DNA from: Streptomyces sp. SA15
GTDB lineage: Bacteria; Actinomycetota; Actinomycetes; Streptomycetales; Streptomycetaceae
Direction of reading: 5' to 3'
DNA length: 64,000 bases
NCBI RefSeq assembly: GCF_002291145.1
Contig: NZ_NTGE01000178.1
Span: 1-64,000, forward strand
Both the position numbers and the translations under genes were made by a program. The notes under the pieces were generated by a model that saw nothing but the letters and a program-made list of their open reading frames with translations, did not search any database and was not told the DNA's origin. Numbering within the stretch: the stretch's first letter is position 1; every line of letters begins with the position of its first letter. This document shows positions 7,326 to 16,672 of the stretch, in pieces.

Positions 7326-9854
7326 ATGAGAACTGCACACGGAGGCGGGCGCGCGCGCTGGTCCTGGCTGAAGAGGCGCACGTGGGTGGCGCTGGGGGCG
7401 GTCCTCGCGGGAGGCGGGGTGGCGGTGGCGGCCGTCGCGGCGACCGGATCGGGCGCGGACTTCGCGGCGCCGGCCGCGCAGGCACCGATCAGGACGCATG
7501 TGCACTCGCTGCGCCTGACCGGGGCGAGCGCGTCGCTCAGGACGCTGGGTGCCAGGTCCACGGCCCCGTTCAGCATGGTGGGCGTCACCTGGAACGGCGC
7601 CCGTGCCGTCCTGCACGGCACGGTGGAGGTACGCACCCGGTCCGCCGCGAGCGGCCACTGGACCCCGTGGCTGAAGATGGGGCAGCCCGACGACATCCCC
7701 GACCCCGCCGAGCTGAACCGCCCCGGCGTGCGCGGCGGCATGTCGCCGATGTGGTCCGGACCGTCGACCGGTGTCCAGGTCCGCGCGTCCGGTACGCACG
7801 GGACGGCCGCGCTGCCCACCGGTCTGCGCGTGGACCTGATCGACCCGGGCAAGGCCTCAACCACCGGCAGGGCGGCGGGCTCCGGCCTGTCCCCGGCCGC
7901 CTACGCCATGGACGCCACGGCCACTGAGACCGCGACAGCCCAGGACACGGTCACGCCCACGGACACCGGCACCGGCACCGGCACCGGGGCGGCCACGGAC
8001 AGCGCCACGCCGACGGACACCGCGACGGCGGCGGGGTCGGCCTCGCCCACCGACACCACGGCCACCCCCACGGCCACGGACTCCGCGTCGGCCTCGCCGT
8101 CCACCGGCACCTCGGCCTCGGCTCCCGCATCCGCTTCTGCTTCCACTTCCACTTCCGCCTCGCCGAGCGCGTCGGCGACGTCCTGGCCGAGCCAGTTGCC
8201 GACCATGGCCCAGGCGTACCCGTCCTGCCCGAACTCCTCGGCCAGCCCCTCCGCGTCGGCATCGCCGACCCCTCCGGACCCGATGCCGGCCGCGACCACC
8301 TCGACGGTCGCGCCGCCGGCCGTGGTCACCCGGGCCGGCTGGGGCGCGGACGAGTGCGCCCGGGAGGCCGGCTACCCGTTGTACGGCTCGGCGGTGAAGG
8401 TGATGTTCGTCCACCACACCGACACCACCAACAACTACTCCTGCGCGGACTCCCCGGCGATCGTGCGGAGCATCTACGCCGAGCACCTCAACCAGGGCTG
8501 GCGCGACATCGGTTACAACTTCCTGGTCGATAAGTGCGGCACCGTCTTCGAGGGCCGCTTCGGCGGGATGGCGCTGCCCGTCGTGGGCGCCCACACCTAC
8601 GGGTTCAACACCAACAGCATGGGCGTGGCCGCCATCGGCACGTACACCGACCTCAGCGGCGGCGACTCGACGGCCAGCACCTTCCCCGGAGCCACGCCGA
8701 GCAAGGCCATGCTGGGCGCCATCGCCCGGCTCGCCGCATGGAAGTTCGGCATGACGGGCGTGAACCCGGGCACCGGCACCGCCTACCTGCCCGAGGGCGC
8801 CTCGGACAGCTACGGCTTCACCCTGGGGACGAGCTACAAGTTCAACGTCGTCTCCGGACACCGCGACGGCTACGCCACCGACTGCCCCGGCAACCAGCTC
8901 TACAACGCCCTGAGCACGGTCCGCGCCTACGCGGCCGGCCCGGTCGGCCCGGTCACCGTCACCGGGATGTCGGGCGGAGCGGCCAAGTCCGGGACGAGCT
9001 ACTACACCAAGGGCGCGGCCACGGTGAGCTGGACGACCTCCACGCCGTCCGCGGTGATCTCCGGCTTCGACGTCTTGGTCGACGGAAAGGCCGTGGCACA
9101 CACCTCCGGCTCCGCCCGCTCCGCCTCGATCTCGGTCGCCGCCGGCAGCCACACCGTCCAGGTACGCGCCACCCACGTCCGCGGGTCGACCACCCTCTCC
9201 GCCGGAGTCGGCCTGGTGGGTGACACCACCGCGCCCACCTTCCCGACCGCTCCCGGCGTGAAGGTGCGCACCGGCACGGTGAGTTCCACGGCGGTGCCGG
9301 TCACGGTGACCTGGAAGGCCGCCGACAACGCGGCGCTGGCCAAGGTCCTGGCGACCGCGCCGTCCTCGGCCACCTTCGGCCCGACCGTGACCTCCTGGAA
9401 CGCCAGCGCCAAGCCCGGCGCCTCGGACCTGTTCGTCCTGAAGGCGTACGACGTGGCGGGCAACTCGGCCGGCGCCTCCGTCTACCGGACCCCGAACATC
9501 ATCCAGGAGACCTCCACCACCCGCACCGGCACCTGGACCCGCAAGAGCAGCACCAGCTATCTGGGCGGCTACTCCTACAGCTCCTCCTCCGCCGGAGCCT
9601 CGATCAGCTGGACCTTCACCGGCCGCTCGGTGGCGTGGATCGTCTCGCGGGCCGCCACCTCCGGTCAGGCGTACATCTACATCGACGGCACCAAGGTCAC
9701 CACAGTGGACCTGAAGTCCTCCACCACCCTGTACCGGCAGGCGATCTGGACCAAGACCTGGTCCACGTCCGCCAAGCACACCCTGAAGATCGTCGTCGTC
9801 GGCACCTCGGGCCGCCCCACGGTCACCACCGACGCCATCGCCACCATCGGCTGA
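7326..9854 (+). CDS. Secreted N-acetylmuramoyl-L-alanine amidase (PGRP type)
   Basis: The 842-residue protein cuts the lactyl-L-Ala bond of peptidoglycan outside the cell. It has an N-terminal signal/anchor (residues 18-42), a domain of about 120 residues with FSMVGVTWNGARAVLHGTVEVRTR, a Thr/Ser/Ala-rich linker (200-330), and the amidase_2/PGRP domain (335-530) starting at TRAGWGADE. The zinc ligands are visible in VHHTD and GHRDGYATDCPG. Ig-like repeats and a C-terminal beta-sandwich (SYLGGYSYSSS to GRPTVTT) follow. It is a close paralogue, domain for domain, of the amidase at 42930. AAGGTGG precedes ATG 7326. Confidence 0.92.
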   Translation: MRTAHGGGRARWSWLKRRTWVALGAVLAGGGVAVAAVAATGSGADFAAPAAQAPIRTHVHSLRLTGASASLRTLGARSTAPFSMVGVTWNGARAVLHGTVEVRTRSAASGHWTPWLKMGQPDDIPDPAELNRPGVRGGMSPMWSGPSTGVQVRASGTHGTAALPTGLRVDLIDPGKASTTGRAAGSGLSPAAYAMDATATETATAQDTVTPTDTGTGTGTGAATDSATPTDTATAAGSASPTDTTATPTATDSASASPSTGTSASAPASASASTSTSASPSASATSWPSQLPTMAQAYPSCPNSSASPSASASPTPPDPMPAATTSTVAPPAVVTRAGWGADECAREAGYPLYGSAVKVMFVHHTDTTNNYSCADSPAIVRSIYAEHLNQGWRDIGYNFLVDKCGTVFEGRFGGMALPVVGAHTYGFNTNSMGVAAIGTYTDLSGGDSTASTFPGATPSKAMLGAIARLAAWKFGMTGVNPGTGTAYLPEGASDSYGFTLGTSYKFNVVSGHRDGYATDCPGNQLYNALSTVRAYAAGPVGPVTVTGMSGGAAKSGTSYYTKGAATVSWTTSTPSAVISGFDVLVDGKAVAHTSGSARSASISVAAGSHTVQVRATHVRGSTTLSAGVGLVGDTTAPTFPTAPGVKVRTGTVSSTAVPVTVTWKAADNAALAKVLATAPSSATFGPTVTSWNASAKPGASDLFVLKAYDVAGNSAGASVYRTPNIIQETSTTRTGTWTRKSSTSYLGGYSYSSSSAGASISWTFTGRSVAWIVSRAATSGQAYIYIDGTKVTTVDLKSSTTLYRQAIWTKTWSTSAKHTLKIVVVGTSGRPTVTTDAIATIG

Positions 9855-10244
9855 CCCACAGCCCTGCCGCGGCGGACGCGAGCCCGCCGCGGTCCGAGGC
9901 ATGCCGCACAGTCCCCACACAGCCGTGAGCCACGTGCCCGGCACAACCGCACCCGGCGCCCCACGTCGCGGGACGCCACCGAGCCCGCGGCCCGCTTCGG
10001 GCCGCGTCCGGCCCGCGACACCGGCACGCGGGCCGGACCACGGCGGCGGCCACTACCGACAACCAACCCCAGGGAGAGGCCACTCACCCACCGACGACGG
10101 CAGCTGGGCACCTACAGCCTCATGGCCGAACAGGTCGGCGCAGCCATCCTGCGCCACCGCCAACTCCTGCCCTGGGACCACGCCAACTGCACACGCTGCG
10201 TCATCTGACGCCAGGTCTGTCACCGCCAAGCATGCACGAGCTCG
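9855..10244. other. Intergenic region without a confident gene
   Basis: Very GC-rich. The only coding-like segment is the end of a frame running to the stop at 10206-10208 (next entry). Confidence 0.5.
10122..10208 (+). CDS. Possible small ORF ending HANCTRCVI
   Basis: ATG 10122 gives a 28-residue peptide, MAEQVGAAILRHRQLLPWDH then ANCTRCVI. The frame is open upstream through LTHRRRQLGTYSL back to an AGGGAGAGG ribosome-like site at 10071, but no normal start codon lies between. It reads like the end of a real protein (amphipathic helix, CxxC). It may be a tiny gene with an unusual start or a decayed one. Confidence 0.25.
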   Translation: MAEQVGAAILRHRQLLPWDHANCTRCVI

Positions 10245-11102
10245 TCAGGCGTCCTTGAACTCCTGCCGCTGCCGACCGAGCCCCTGAATCTCCAGCTCGA
10301 CCACATCCCCGGCCCGCAAGTACGGCTTGGGCTCGGGCTCCCCGAGCGCGACCCCCGCCGGCGTCCCCGTATTGATGACGTCCCCGGGATACAGCGTCAT
10401 GAACTGACTGACGTACCGCACGACCTCCCCCACCGGAAAGATCTGCTCAGCCGTCGTCCCGTCCTGCTTCAACTCCCCGTTGACCCACAGCTTCAGCCAC
10501 AGATCCTGCGGATCGCCCACCTCGTCCGCCGTCACCAGCCACGGCCCCAGCGGATTGAACGTCTCGCAGTTCTTCCCCTTGTCCCAGGTCCCGCCCCGCT
10601 CGATCTGGAACTCCCGCTCGGACACGTCGTGCGCCACCGCGTACCCGGCGACGCACCCCAACGCCTCTTCCACCGACCCCGCATACCGAGCCGTACGTCC
10701 GATGACTACCGCCAGTTCGACCTCCCAGTCGGTCTTCACCGACCCGCGAGGAACGAGCACCGTGTCGTGAGGCCCGACCACCGTGTCCGCGGCCTTGAAG
10801 AAGATCACCGGCTCGGCGGGCGGCTCGGCCCCCGTCTCCCGCGCGTGGTCGTGGTAGTTCAGCCCGATGCACACGATCTTGCCGATCCGGGCCAGGGGAG
10901 GCCCGACCCGCAGCCCCGCCGCATTCAGAACGGGCAGCGAACCCGCCTCGGCGGCGGCGCGGATCCGGCCGAGCGCGTCGTCGTCGGCGAGCAGCGGTCC
11001 GTCGATGTCCGGGACGAGGCCGGAGAGGTCCCGCAGGGTCCCCTCGGCGTCGAGCAGCGCGGGCCGCTCCGATCCCGCCGTACCGACTCGCAGCAGCTTC
11101 AT
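10245..11102 (-). CDS. Fumarylacetoacetate hydrolase family protein
   Basis: This 285-residue enzyme has the FAH fold: KIVCIGLNYHDHARETG, PVIFFKAADTVVGP, the metal-binding WEVELAVVIG with its acidic residue, AHDVSEREFQ and the C-terminal INTGTPAGVALGEP. The family hydrolyses or decarboxylates acylpyruvates and related ring-cleavage products with a divalent metal; the substrate is not clear. ATG 11102 is preferred because GAGGGAG lies nine bases upstream; GTG 11108 is too near it. It appears to be a single-gene unit. Confidence 0.93.
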   Translation of the reverse strand: MKLLRVGTAGSERPALLDAEGTLRDLSGLVPDIDGPLLADDDALGRIRAAAEAGSLPVLNAAGLRVGPPLARIGKIVCIGLNYHDHARETGAEPPAEPVIFFKAADTVVGPHDTVLVPRGSVKTDWEVELAVVIGRTARYAGSVEEALGCVAGYAVAHDVSEREFQIERGGTWDKGKNCETFNPLGPWLVTADEVGDPQDLWLKLWVNGELKQDGTTAEQIFPVGEVVRYVSQFMTLYPGDVINTGTPAGVALGEPEPKPYLRAGDVVELEIQGLGRQRQEFKDA

Positions 11103-11245
11103 GATCACAATCTCCCTCGATCGCGGGGCGCCCGGCCGATGGGTGCAGCCATCGGAGGTCTGGTCGATCCTCCAAGGTCAAGCGCCCAGTCCGCAAGGGC
11201 CCGTTCACGGACTGGACCTCACGGACTGGACCGGCCCCAGCGCCC

Positions 11246-11968
11246 CTACCGGTACAGCACGGCCCGCTCGATGGCACTCCACGTCGTACTGGTCACCACG
11301 TACAGCGCGGCGGCCAGCGGTACGACGGCCACGGTGACGAGCGTGAAGAAAGACATGAACGGCATGACCTTGCTGACCGCCCCCACCGCCCCCATCCCGG
11401 GCACCTGCTCCCCGTCGGCCGCGGGAAGCGGACTGTTGGTGGCCATCATCAGCTTCGTACGGCGGTAGTTGAAGGCGGCCACCGCGGCGACGAGGGCGAA
11501 CAGCCCGACGTACACGAGCCCCGCCGCCCCGAACATCCCGCCCTCGCCCAGCGCGTCCGCCCAGCGGTCGCCGAGGGGCGCGGCGAACAGCTGGTGGGTG
11601 AGCAGTTCGTTGGCCTGCCCGCCGATCTTCGTGTTCGAGAACAGGTGGTAGAGGAGGAAGAACGCGGGCAGCTGGAACGCGCTGGGCAGGCAGCCGGACA
11701 GCGGGGACACCTTCTCCTCGGCGTGCAGTTCCATCACGGCCTTCTGCAGCTTCTCGGGGTTCTTCTTGTGCTTCTTCCGCAACTCGGCGATCTTCGGCTG
11801 CAGCGCCCTCCGGGCCTTCTGCCCGCGCGCGGCCGCCCGGGACAAGGGGTGCACGAGCAGCCGTACGAAAGCGGTGAACAGGACGATCGCGGCGGCGGCC
11901 GCGGTGGCGCCGAACAGCGGTTGGAGCAGGTCGGCCAGGTGCTGGACCAGGTCGGCGAAAACGGACAT
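11246..11968 (-). CDS. yidC: YidC/Oxa1 family membrane insertase (second paralogue type)
   Basis: The 240-residue protein has the YidC/Oxa1 core: a first transmembrane segment (AAAAAIVLFTAFVRLLVHPLS), a charged cytoplasmic hairpin with two helices (RALQPKIAELRKKHKKNPEKL), and further segments including PSAFQLPAFFLLYHLF and MPFMSFFTLVTVAVVPLAAALYV. It helps insert membrane proteins. At 240 residues and without a long tail it looks like the accessory copy found in many Streptomyces, not the housekeeping yidC beside the origin. It follows the DUF6412 gene by 88 bases on the same strand. Confidence 0.9.
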   Translation of the reverse strand: MSVFADLVQHLADLLQPLFGATAAAAAIVLFTAFVRLLVHPLSRAAARGQKARRALQPKIAELRKKHKKNPEKLQKAVMELHAEEKVSPLSGCLPSAFQLPAFFLLYHLFSNTKIGGQANELLTHQLFAAPLGDRWADALGEGGMFGAAGLVYVGLFALVAAVAAFNYRRTKLMMATNSPLPAADGEQVPGMGAVGAVSKVMPFMSFFTLVTVAVVPLAAALYVVTSTTWSAIERAVLYR

Positions 11969-12056
11969 GAGTGAGCCCTCCGGGGGTCTCGTCGTGCCGG
12001 AAGTGGTGAAGGCGGCATGACGACCCGCGCGGGGTCAGGCTTGTGGAGCGCGTGCC

Positions 12057-12374
12057 CTACGCGGTGGTCGCCGGGAGGGCGAGACCGGGCGCCCGGGGCC
12101 GCCTGCGCCCCTTGGCGTCGGGGTCGCGTTGCGGCAGGAACGCCGTACGGCGGTTGCGGTCGCGGATGGCCGTACGCACCCGGGTGGGCGGCACGGCCGG
12201 CGCGGCGCGCGAGGCGAGGAGCGAGCAGGCGGCGAACGCGGAGCTCGCGGCGGCGGTCGCGGCGAGCGCGACGGTGGCGGAGAGGCTGCCGGAGTCGAGC
12301 AGGACGACGTCGAGGAAGAGGAGCAGCAGTACGGCGGCGGGGCGCGGGTTGGCCCAGCGACGGATCACGACCAC
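12057..12374 (-). CDS. DUF6412 family small membrane protein
   Basis: The 105-residue protein has two hydrophobic segments (AAVLLLLFLDVVLLDSG and ATVALAATAAASSAFAACSLL) and a basic C-terminal tail with RRTAFLPQRDPDAKGRRRPR. I recognise it as the DUF6412 family found upstream of a second YidC in Streptomyces; the order here agrees. A GAGGGGAGGGG stretch serves GTG 12374 or GTG 12368; the choice is uncertain by two codons. The role is unknown, possibly a partner or substrate of the insertase. Confidence 0.8.
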   Translation of the reverse strand: MVVIRRWANPRPAAVLLLLFLDVVLLDSGSLSATVALAATAAASSAFAACSLLASRAAPAVPPTRVRTAIRDRNRRTAFLPQRDPDAKGRRRPRAPGLALPATTA

Positions 12375-12634
12375 ACCCCTCCCCTCGTACGTCTGTTTGT
12401 CCTGCCCTCGGTTATACCTGATCGGCGTCGGTCGGCCGCAACCGATTGCACGTCAACCGCAACTGTCCGAAATCCCGTACTTCCTCCACAGGTTTTAGAA
12501 AGGGCTGTCAAAACCCTCGACAAGCTCACACACCGCACCCGATGCTTCGTCCTGGCATGAGTCCTGGCATGAGCCGGACAGGCCACGGCGCCGGTTCAGG
12601 GACCGGTGTCGATCGACTCGGAGCCGGAGTAGCC

Positions 12635-14107
12635 ATGATCCGACGCAGAACCCTGCTGGCCGCGGCAGGCGGAACGGTCCTCGGCAGCGCCCTGGCGACG
12701 GGCACCGCACACGCGGACGCCACGATCGCCGTCAACCCCGGGACGTCGTACGGCACTTGGGAGGGCTGGGGCACCTCCCTGGCCTGGTGGGCCAACGTCT
12801 TCGGCGCCCGGGACGACTTCGCGGACATCTTCTTCACCACCAAGTCGGTGTCGTACAACGGCACGACACTCCCCGGCCTCGGCCTCAACATCGCCCGCTA
12901 CAACCTGGGCGCGTGCAGCTGGAACACCGTCGGCGGCGAGTCGATGGTGGAATCGCCCAACATCCCCGCCTTCAAGCAGATCGAGGGCTTCTGGCAGGAC
13001 TGGAACAACGAGGACGCCGCTTCCTCGGCCTGGGACTGGACGGCGGACGCCAACCAGCGGGCGATGCTGGTGAAGGCGACGCAGCGGGGCGCGGTGAGTG
13101 AGCTGTTCGCCAACTCCCCCATGTGGTGGATGTGCAGCAACCACAACCCGTCGGGCGCGGCGAGTGGCGGCAACAACCTCCAGACCTGGAACTACCGCCA
13201 GCACGCCTCCCACCTGGCCGCGACCGCCCTGCGCGCGAAGAACAACTGGGGCGTGAACTTCGCGACGGTCGACCCCTTCAACGAGCCGGCCGCCAACTGG
13301 TGGACCGCCACCGGCACCCAGGAGGGCTGCCACATGGACCCCGCGGTCCAGGCGGCCGTACTTCCCCACATGCGCAGCGAGTTGGACAAGCGCGGCCTGA
13401 CGGGTCTGCGGATCGCCGCGTCCGACGAGACGAACTACGACACGGCCCGCTCGACCTGGAGTTCCTTCGGCTCGTCGACGAAGGCCCTGGTCAGCCAGGT
13501 CAACGTGCACGGCTACCAGGGCTCGGGCGGCCGTAGGGACCTGCTCTACACGGACGTGGTGACGACCTCCGGCAAGAAGCTGTGGAACTCGGAGACCGGC
13601 GACAGCGACGGCACCGGTCTCACCATGGCGTCGAACCTCTGCATGGACTTCCGCTGGCTGCACCCGACCGCCTGGGTCTACTGGCAGGTCATGGACCCGT
13701 CGTCGGGCTGGGCGATGATCGCGTACGACGCCAACACCCTGCAGCCGACGACCATCCAGACGAAGTACTACGCAATGGCCCAATTCAGCCGCCACATCCG
13801 TCCTGGCATGCGCATCCTCGACACGGGCGTGAGCTACGCGGCGGCGGGCTACGACGCGTCGGCGAGGCGCCTGGTGATCGTGGCCGTGAACACCTCCACC
13901 TCCGCCCAGACCCTCACCTTCGACCTCTCCCGCTTCACGACGGTGGCGGGCGGCTCGGGCGGCCTGGTCCCGCGCTGGAACACGGTCACGACGGGCGGTG
14001 ACAAGTACCGGTCGTACTCGGACACGCGGCTGAGCGGCAAGTCGGTGAGCGTGCCGTTCGCGGCGAAGGCGGTGCAGACGTTGCAGATAGACGGGGTGGT
14101 GATCTGA
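12635..14107 (+). CDS. Secreted GH30-type glycoside hydrolase (endo-beta-1,6-galactanase-like)
   Basis: The 490-residue protein begins with a Tat-like signal (MIRRRTLLAAAGGTVLGSAL, cleavage after AHA). The mature part starts with TWEGWGTSLAWWANVFG, typical of the GH30_5 galactanase group. The likely acid/base Glu is in DPFNEPAANWW and the nucleophile Glu in LWNSETGDSDGTG. A C-terminal beta-sandwich (residues 390-490) completes the fold. It should cut beta-1,6-galactan side chains of arabinogalactan outside the cell. CGGAG lies five bases before ATG 12635. The MFS gene follows almost directly. Confidence 0.85.
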   Translation: MIRRRTLLAAAGGTVLGSALATGTAHADATIAVNPGTSYGTWEGWGTSLAWWANVFGARDDFADIFFTTKSVSYNGTTLPGLGLNIARYNLGACSWNTVGGESMVESPNIPAFKQIEGFWQDWNNEDAASSAWDWTADANQRAMLVKATQRGAVSELFANSPMWWMCSNHNPSGAASGGNNLQTWNYRQHASHLAATALRAKNNWGVNFATVDPFNEPAANWWTATGTQEGCHMDPAVQAAVLPHMRSELDKRGLTGLRIAASDETNYDTARSTWSSFGSSTKALVSQVNVHGYQGSGGRRDLLYTDVVTTSGKKLWNSETGDSDGTGLTMASNLCMDFRWLHPTAWVYWQVMDPSSGWAMIAYDANTLQPTTIQTKYYAMAQFSRHIRPGMRILDTGVSYAAAGYDASARRLVIVAVNTSTSAQTLTFDLSRFTTVAGGSGGLVPRWNTVTTGGDKYRSYSDTRLSGKSVSVPFAAKAVQTLQIDGVVI

Positions 14108-14117
14108 TCTGACGAAC

Positions 14118-14213
14118 GGCGGCAGGCCCTACGGCACACCTGGCGGCGGGCCCTACGACACACCCGGCGGCGGGTCCTACGACACGCCCGGCGGCGGGCT
14201 CTACGGCACGCCC
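14118..14213 (+). repeat. Four in-frame 24-bp tandem repeats (GGxPYDTP)
   Basis: Units at 14118, 14142, 14166 and 14190 encode GG-R/G-x-Y-G/D-TP in the frame of the MFS gene downstream. Degenerate units continue to about 14260. The 24-bp period keeps the codon phase, so the array looks translated although no ATG or GTG lies in this frame before 14334. Confidence 0.75.
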
Positions 14214-14333
14214 GGCGGTACGCGCGACGGCATTCCCGGCGCCACACGGGACGGCGGGGGCGAGGGCGTACACGCCGGCAGGGGCGACGGCATACCCGGT
14301 GAGGTCGACGGCATACCCGGCGGGGCACGACGG

Positions 14334-15575
14334 ATGCCCGCCGGGCTGGTCGCGCTCGCCCTCGGCGGTTTCGGGATAGGCCTGACCGAGTTCGTCATCG
14401 CCGGGCTGCTCCCGCAGGTGAGCCGGGGCCTGGCCGTGTCCGAAGTCGCGGCCGGGTGGCTGATCTCCGGGTACGCGCTGACCGTCGCCGTCGGCGCGAT
14501 CGCGGTGACCGCCGCCACCGCCCGCCTGCCCCGCAAGCCGGTCCTCGTCGGGCTGGTGGTGCTGTTCGTCATCGGCAACCTCCTGTCCGCCGTCGCACCG
14601 AACTACCCGGTGATGCTGCTCGGCCGCGTGGTCGCCGCACTGTGCCACGGCACGTTCTTCGGCCTGGGCTCGCTCGTCGCCCGCCGCCTGGTCCCTCCGG
14701 AGCGGGCGTCGAGGGCGGTGGCGGTGATGTTCGCCGGCCTGACGGTCTCGAACGTGCTGGGCGTGCCGTTCGGCGCCCTGGTCGGCGAACGCTGGGGCTG
14801 GCGGGCCACGTTCTGGGCGATCACCGGCATCGGCGTTATCGCCGCGGCGGCGATCGCGACGCTGGTGCCGTACTGGGCGGGCGAGGTGCCCGCCGGTGGC
14901 CGGGCGGGCAAGGTACCCGCCGGTGACCGGACGGACAGCCTCCGCGCCCAGGTGAGCGCCTTCCGATCCACCCAGGTATGGCTGACCCTGGCCGCCACCG
15001 CCCTCGGCTACGGCGGGATGTTCGGCGCGTTCAGCTACCTCGCCTACACCTTCACCGAGGTCACCGGCTTCTCCAGCACGGACGTCGCCTGGCTGCTCGT
15101 CGTCTACGGCGCCGGCCTGGTCGCCGGAAACATGGCCGGCGGACGCGGCGCCGACCACAACCGCGACCTGACCCTGATCGTCTCCCTGGCCGGTCTCACC
15201 GCCACGCTCATCGCGTTCGGCCTGCTGGCGAGCAGCCCCGCGGCCTCCGTGGTGCTGGTCTTCCTGACAGGCGTGTTCGGCTTCGCGAGCGTCCCCGGCA
15301 TGATCACCCGCGTGACGGACCACGCCCACGGCGTCCCCCTCGCCGCCGGCGCCAACGTCTCCGCGTCCAACATCGGCAACGCCCTCGGCGCCTGGCTCGG
15401 CGGCCTCGCCATCAGCGCGGGCCTCGGCTACACGGCTCCGCTGTATGTCGGGGCGGGCATCGTCCTGCTGGGCCTGGCGGTGATGACGTACGCGGCGGTG
15501 CGGCAGGCACACGCACGGGAGACACACTCCTCTCCGAACTCCGCACGGTCTCCCGACCGCAAGGCCTCGATGTGA
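14334..15575 (+). CDS. MFS transporter, DHA1-like (AraJ type) efflux permease
   Basis: The 413-residue protein has twelve hydrophobic segments, starting GLVALALGGFGIGLTEFVIAGLLP, the typical AraJ-like helix 1. The helix 2-3 loop TARLPRKPVLVG and the central cytoplasmic loop (VPAGGRAGKVPAGDRTDSLR) fit the family. It probably exports a small molecule, identity unknown. ATG 14334 is the first ordinary start, but it sits right at helix 1 with no ribosome site, and the same frame is open back to 14103. A CTG at 14109, just after the galactanase stop, may be the true start and would add about 75 Gly-rich residues. Confidence 0.85.
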   Translation: MPAGLVALALGGFGIGLTEFVIAGLLPQVSRGLAVSEVAAGWLISGYALTVAVGAIAVTAATARLPRKPVLVGLVVLFVIGNLLSAVAPNYPVMLLGRVVAALCHGTFFGLGSLVARRLVPPERASRAVAVMFAGLTVSNVLGVPFGALVGERWGWRATFWAITGIGVIAAAAIATLVPYWAGEVPAGGRAGKVPAGDRTDSLRAQVSAFRSTQVWLTLAATALGYGGMFGAFSYLAYTFTEVTGFSSTDVAWLLVVYGAGLVAGNMAGGRGADHNRDLTLIVSLAGLTATLIAFGLLASSPAASVVLVFLTGVFGFASVPGMITRVTDHAHGVPLAAGANVSASNIGNALGAWLGGLAISAGLGYTAPLYVGAGIVLLGLAVMTYAAVRQAHARETHSSPNSARSPDRKASM

Positions 15576-15612
15576 CCGTTTCTTTGTCGGTGGTCGGCAG
15601 TACGGTGATCCC

Positions 15613-16629
15613 ATGCGCCCCGACACGCCCGCCGAGAACGTCGACCACCCCGCCGAAGCGGCACGCCTGGAGCGGACCGCCGGCCTGTACCCCGAGGACG
15701 CGGAAGCTCTGCTGCTGCAGGCCGCGGCCCACCTGGAACTCTCCGGCGACCGCCCCGCCGCGACCAAGCTCTACGACCGCCTGCTGTCATCGCCCGACGG
15801 CCTGGAGAACGCGTATCTGGTACGGGCCTTGAAGGCGTCGAACCTCTGGGAGCACGGCCACGAGGCGGAGGCCCGGGCCATCATCGACGGCGTCAGAGTG
15901 GCGTCCCCCCGAGACCCGGCCCCGTGGGTCATCGTGGCGGAGGCCCTCGAATCCCACGACGAGCTGGAGGCGGCGCAGGAGACGTTCACGGAGGGGGCGC
16001 GGCTGCTGTTGACGGACGTGGCGGAGCCTCCGTACTCCACGCATCCGCTGCTGTTCGGCCGCCATAGAGTACGGCGCATGCTGGGCGCCACCCACGACGA
16101 CTGGGACCTCCTGGCCGACACCCTCCACTCGTCCCCCGTCTCCCTGGACGAGCTCCACGACCCGAAGCGCGTGTGGTCCCTCGGCTCGAACAACCCGGCG
16201 GAACTGGAGGCGGAGATCTCCCGACTGCGGGCCGAGCTGGGGACGTATCGGGAGGCGTTGTCCCGGCCCTTCCCGGTGGCTGTGCTGCACTGGCCGGCGG
16301 ATGAGCTGGCGGAGCTGGTGGCTTCTTATCCGGCCCTCGCTGCCGAGTACCCGTCGCATGAGGAGCATCTGGCGACGATAGAGGGGGCGCTGCGGGAGCT
16401 GGCGGCTTCTGGGACGGCGAACCTGGGGATTGTGACCGGGACTGTGCCGTCTTATGAGGCGTTTGCGGCTTCTGAGGGGGCTTCGCCGGGGGATGTGGAG
16501 TTGTTGCCGCAGTATGCGACGACGTTGGCGGCGAGGGGACGGGCGGTGGAGTGGCCGCCCCAGCGGGGCACGTCGTGCTGGTGCGGCTCGGGACGGGCGT
16601 ATGAGGGGTGCCACGGAACGGCTGTCTGA
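15613..16629 (+). CDS. TPR-like protein with C-terminal SEC-C motif
   Basis: The 338-residue protein is built of helical TPR-like repeats (DAEALLLQAAAHLELSGDRP; YLVRALKASNLWEHGHEAEA) for its first 150 residues, then a charged middle, and ends in a SEC-C zinc motif, CWCGSGRAYEGCHG. SEC-C motifs bind zinc and often mediate contact with SecA-like or nucleic-acid partners. The role is unknown. It is convergent with the coiled-coil protein gene ending at 16673. Confidence 0.85.
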   Translation: MRPDTPAENVDHPAEAARLERTAGLYPEDAEALLLQAAAHLELSGDRPAATKLYDRLLSSPDGLENAYLVRALKASNLWEHGHEAEARAIIDGVRVASPRDPAPWVIVAEALESHDELEAAQETFTEGARLLLTDVAEPPYSTHPLLFGRHRVRRMLGATHDDWDLLADTLHSSPVSLDELHDPKRVWSLGSNNPAELEAEISRLRAELGTYREALSRPFPVAVLHWPADELAELVASYPALAAEYPSHEEHLATIEGALRELAASGTANLGIVTGTVPSYEAFAASEGASPGDVELLPQYATTLAARGRAVEWPPQRGTSCWCGSGRAYEGCHGTAV

Positions 16630-16672
16630 CCGAACGATCGCGATGCAGCCCAGCCTTGGCTCCCGATGCCCC

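Noticed and set aside
9901..10287. 128-codon plus-strand frame after the amidase
   Set aside because: Pro/Ala/Ser-rich shadow running into the antisense of the FAH gene.
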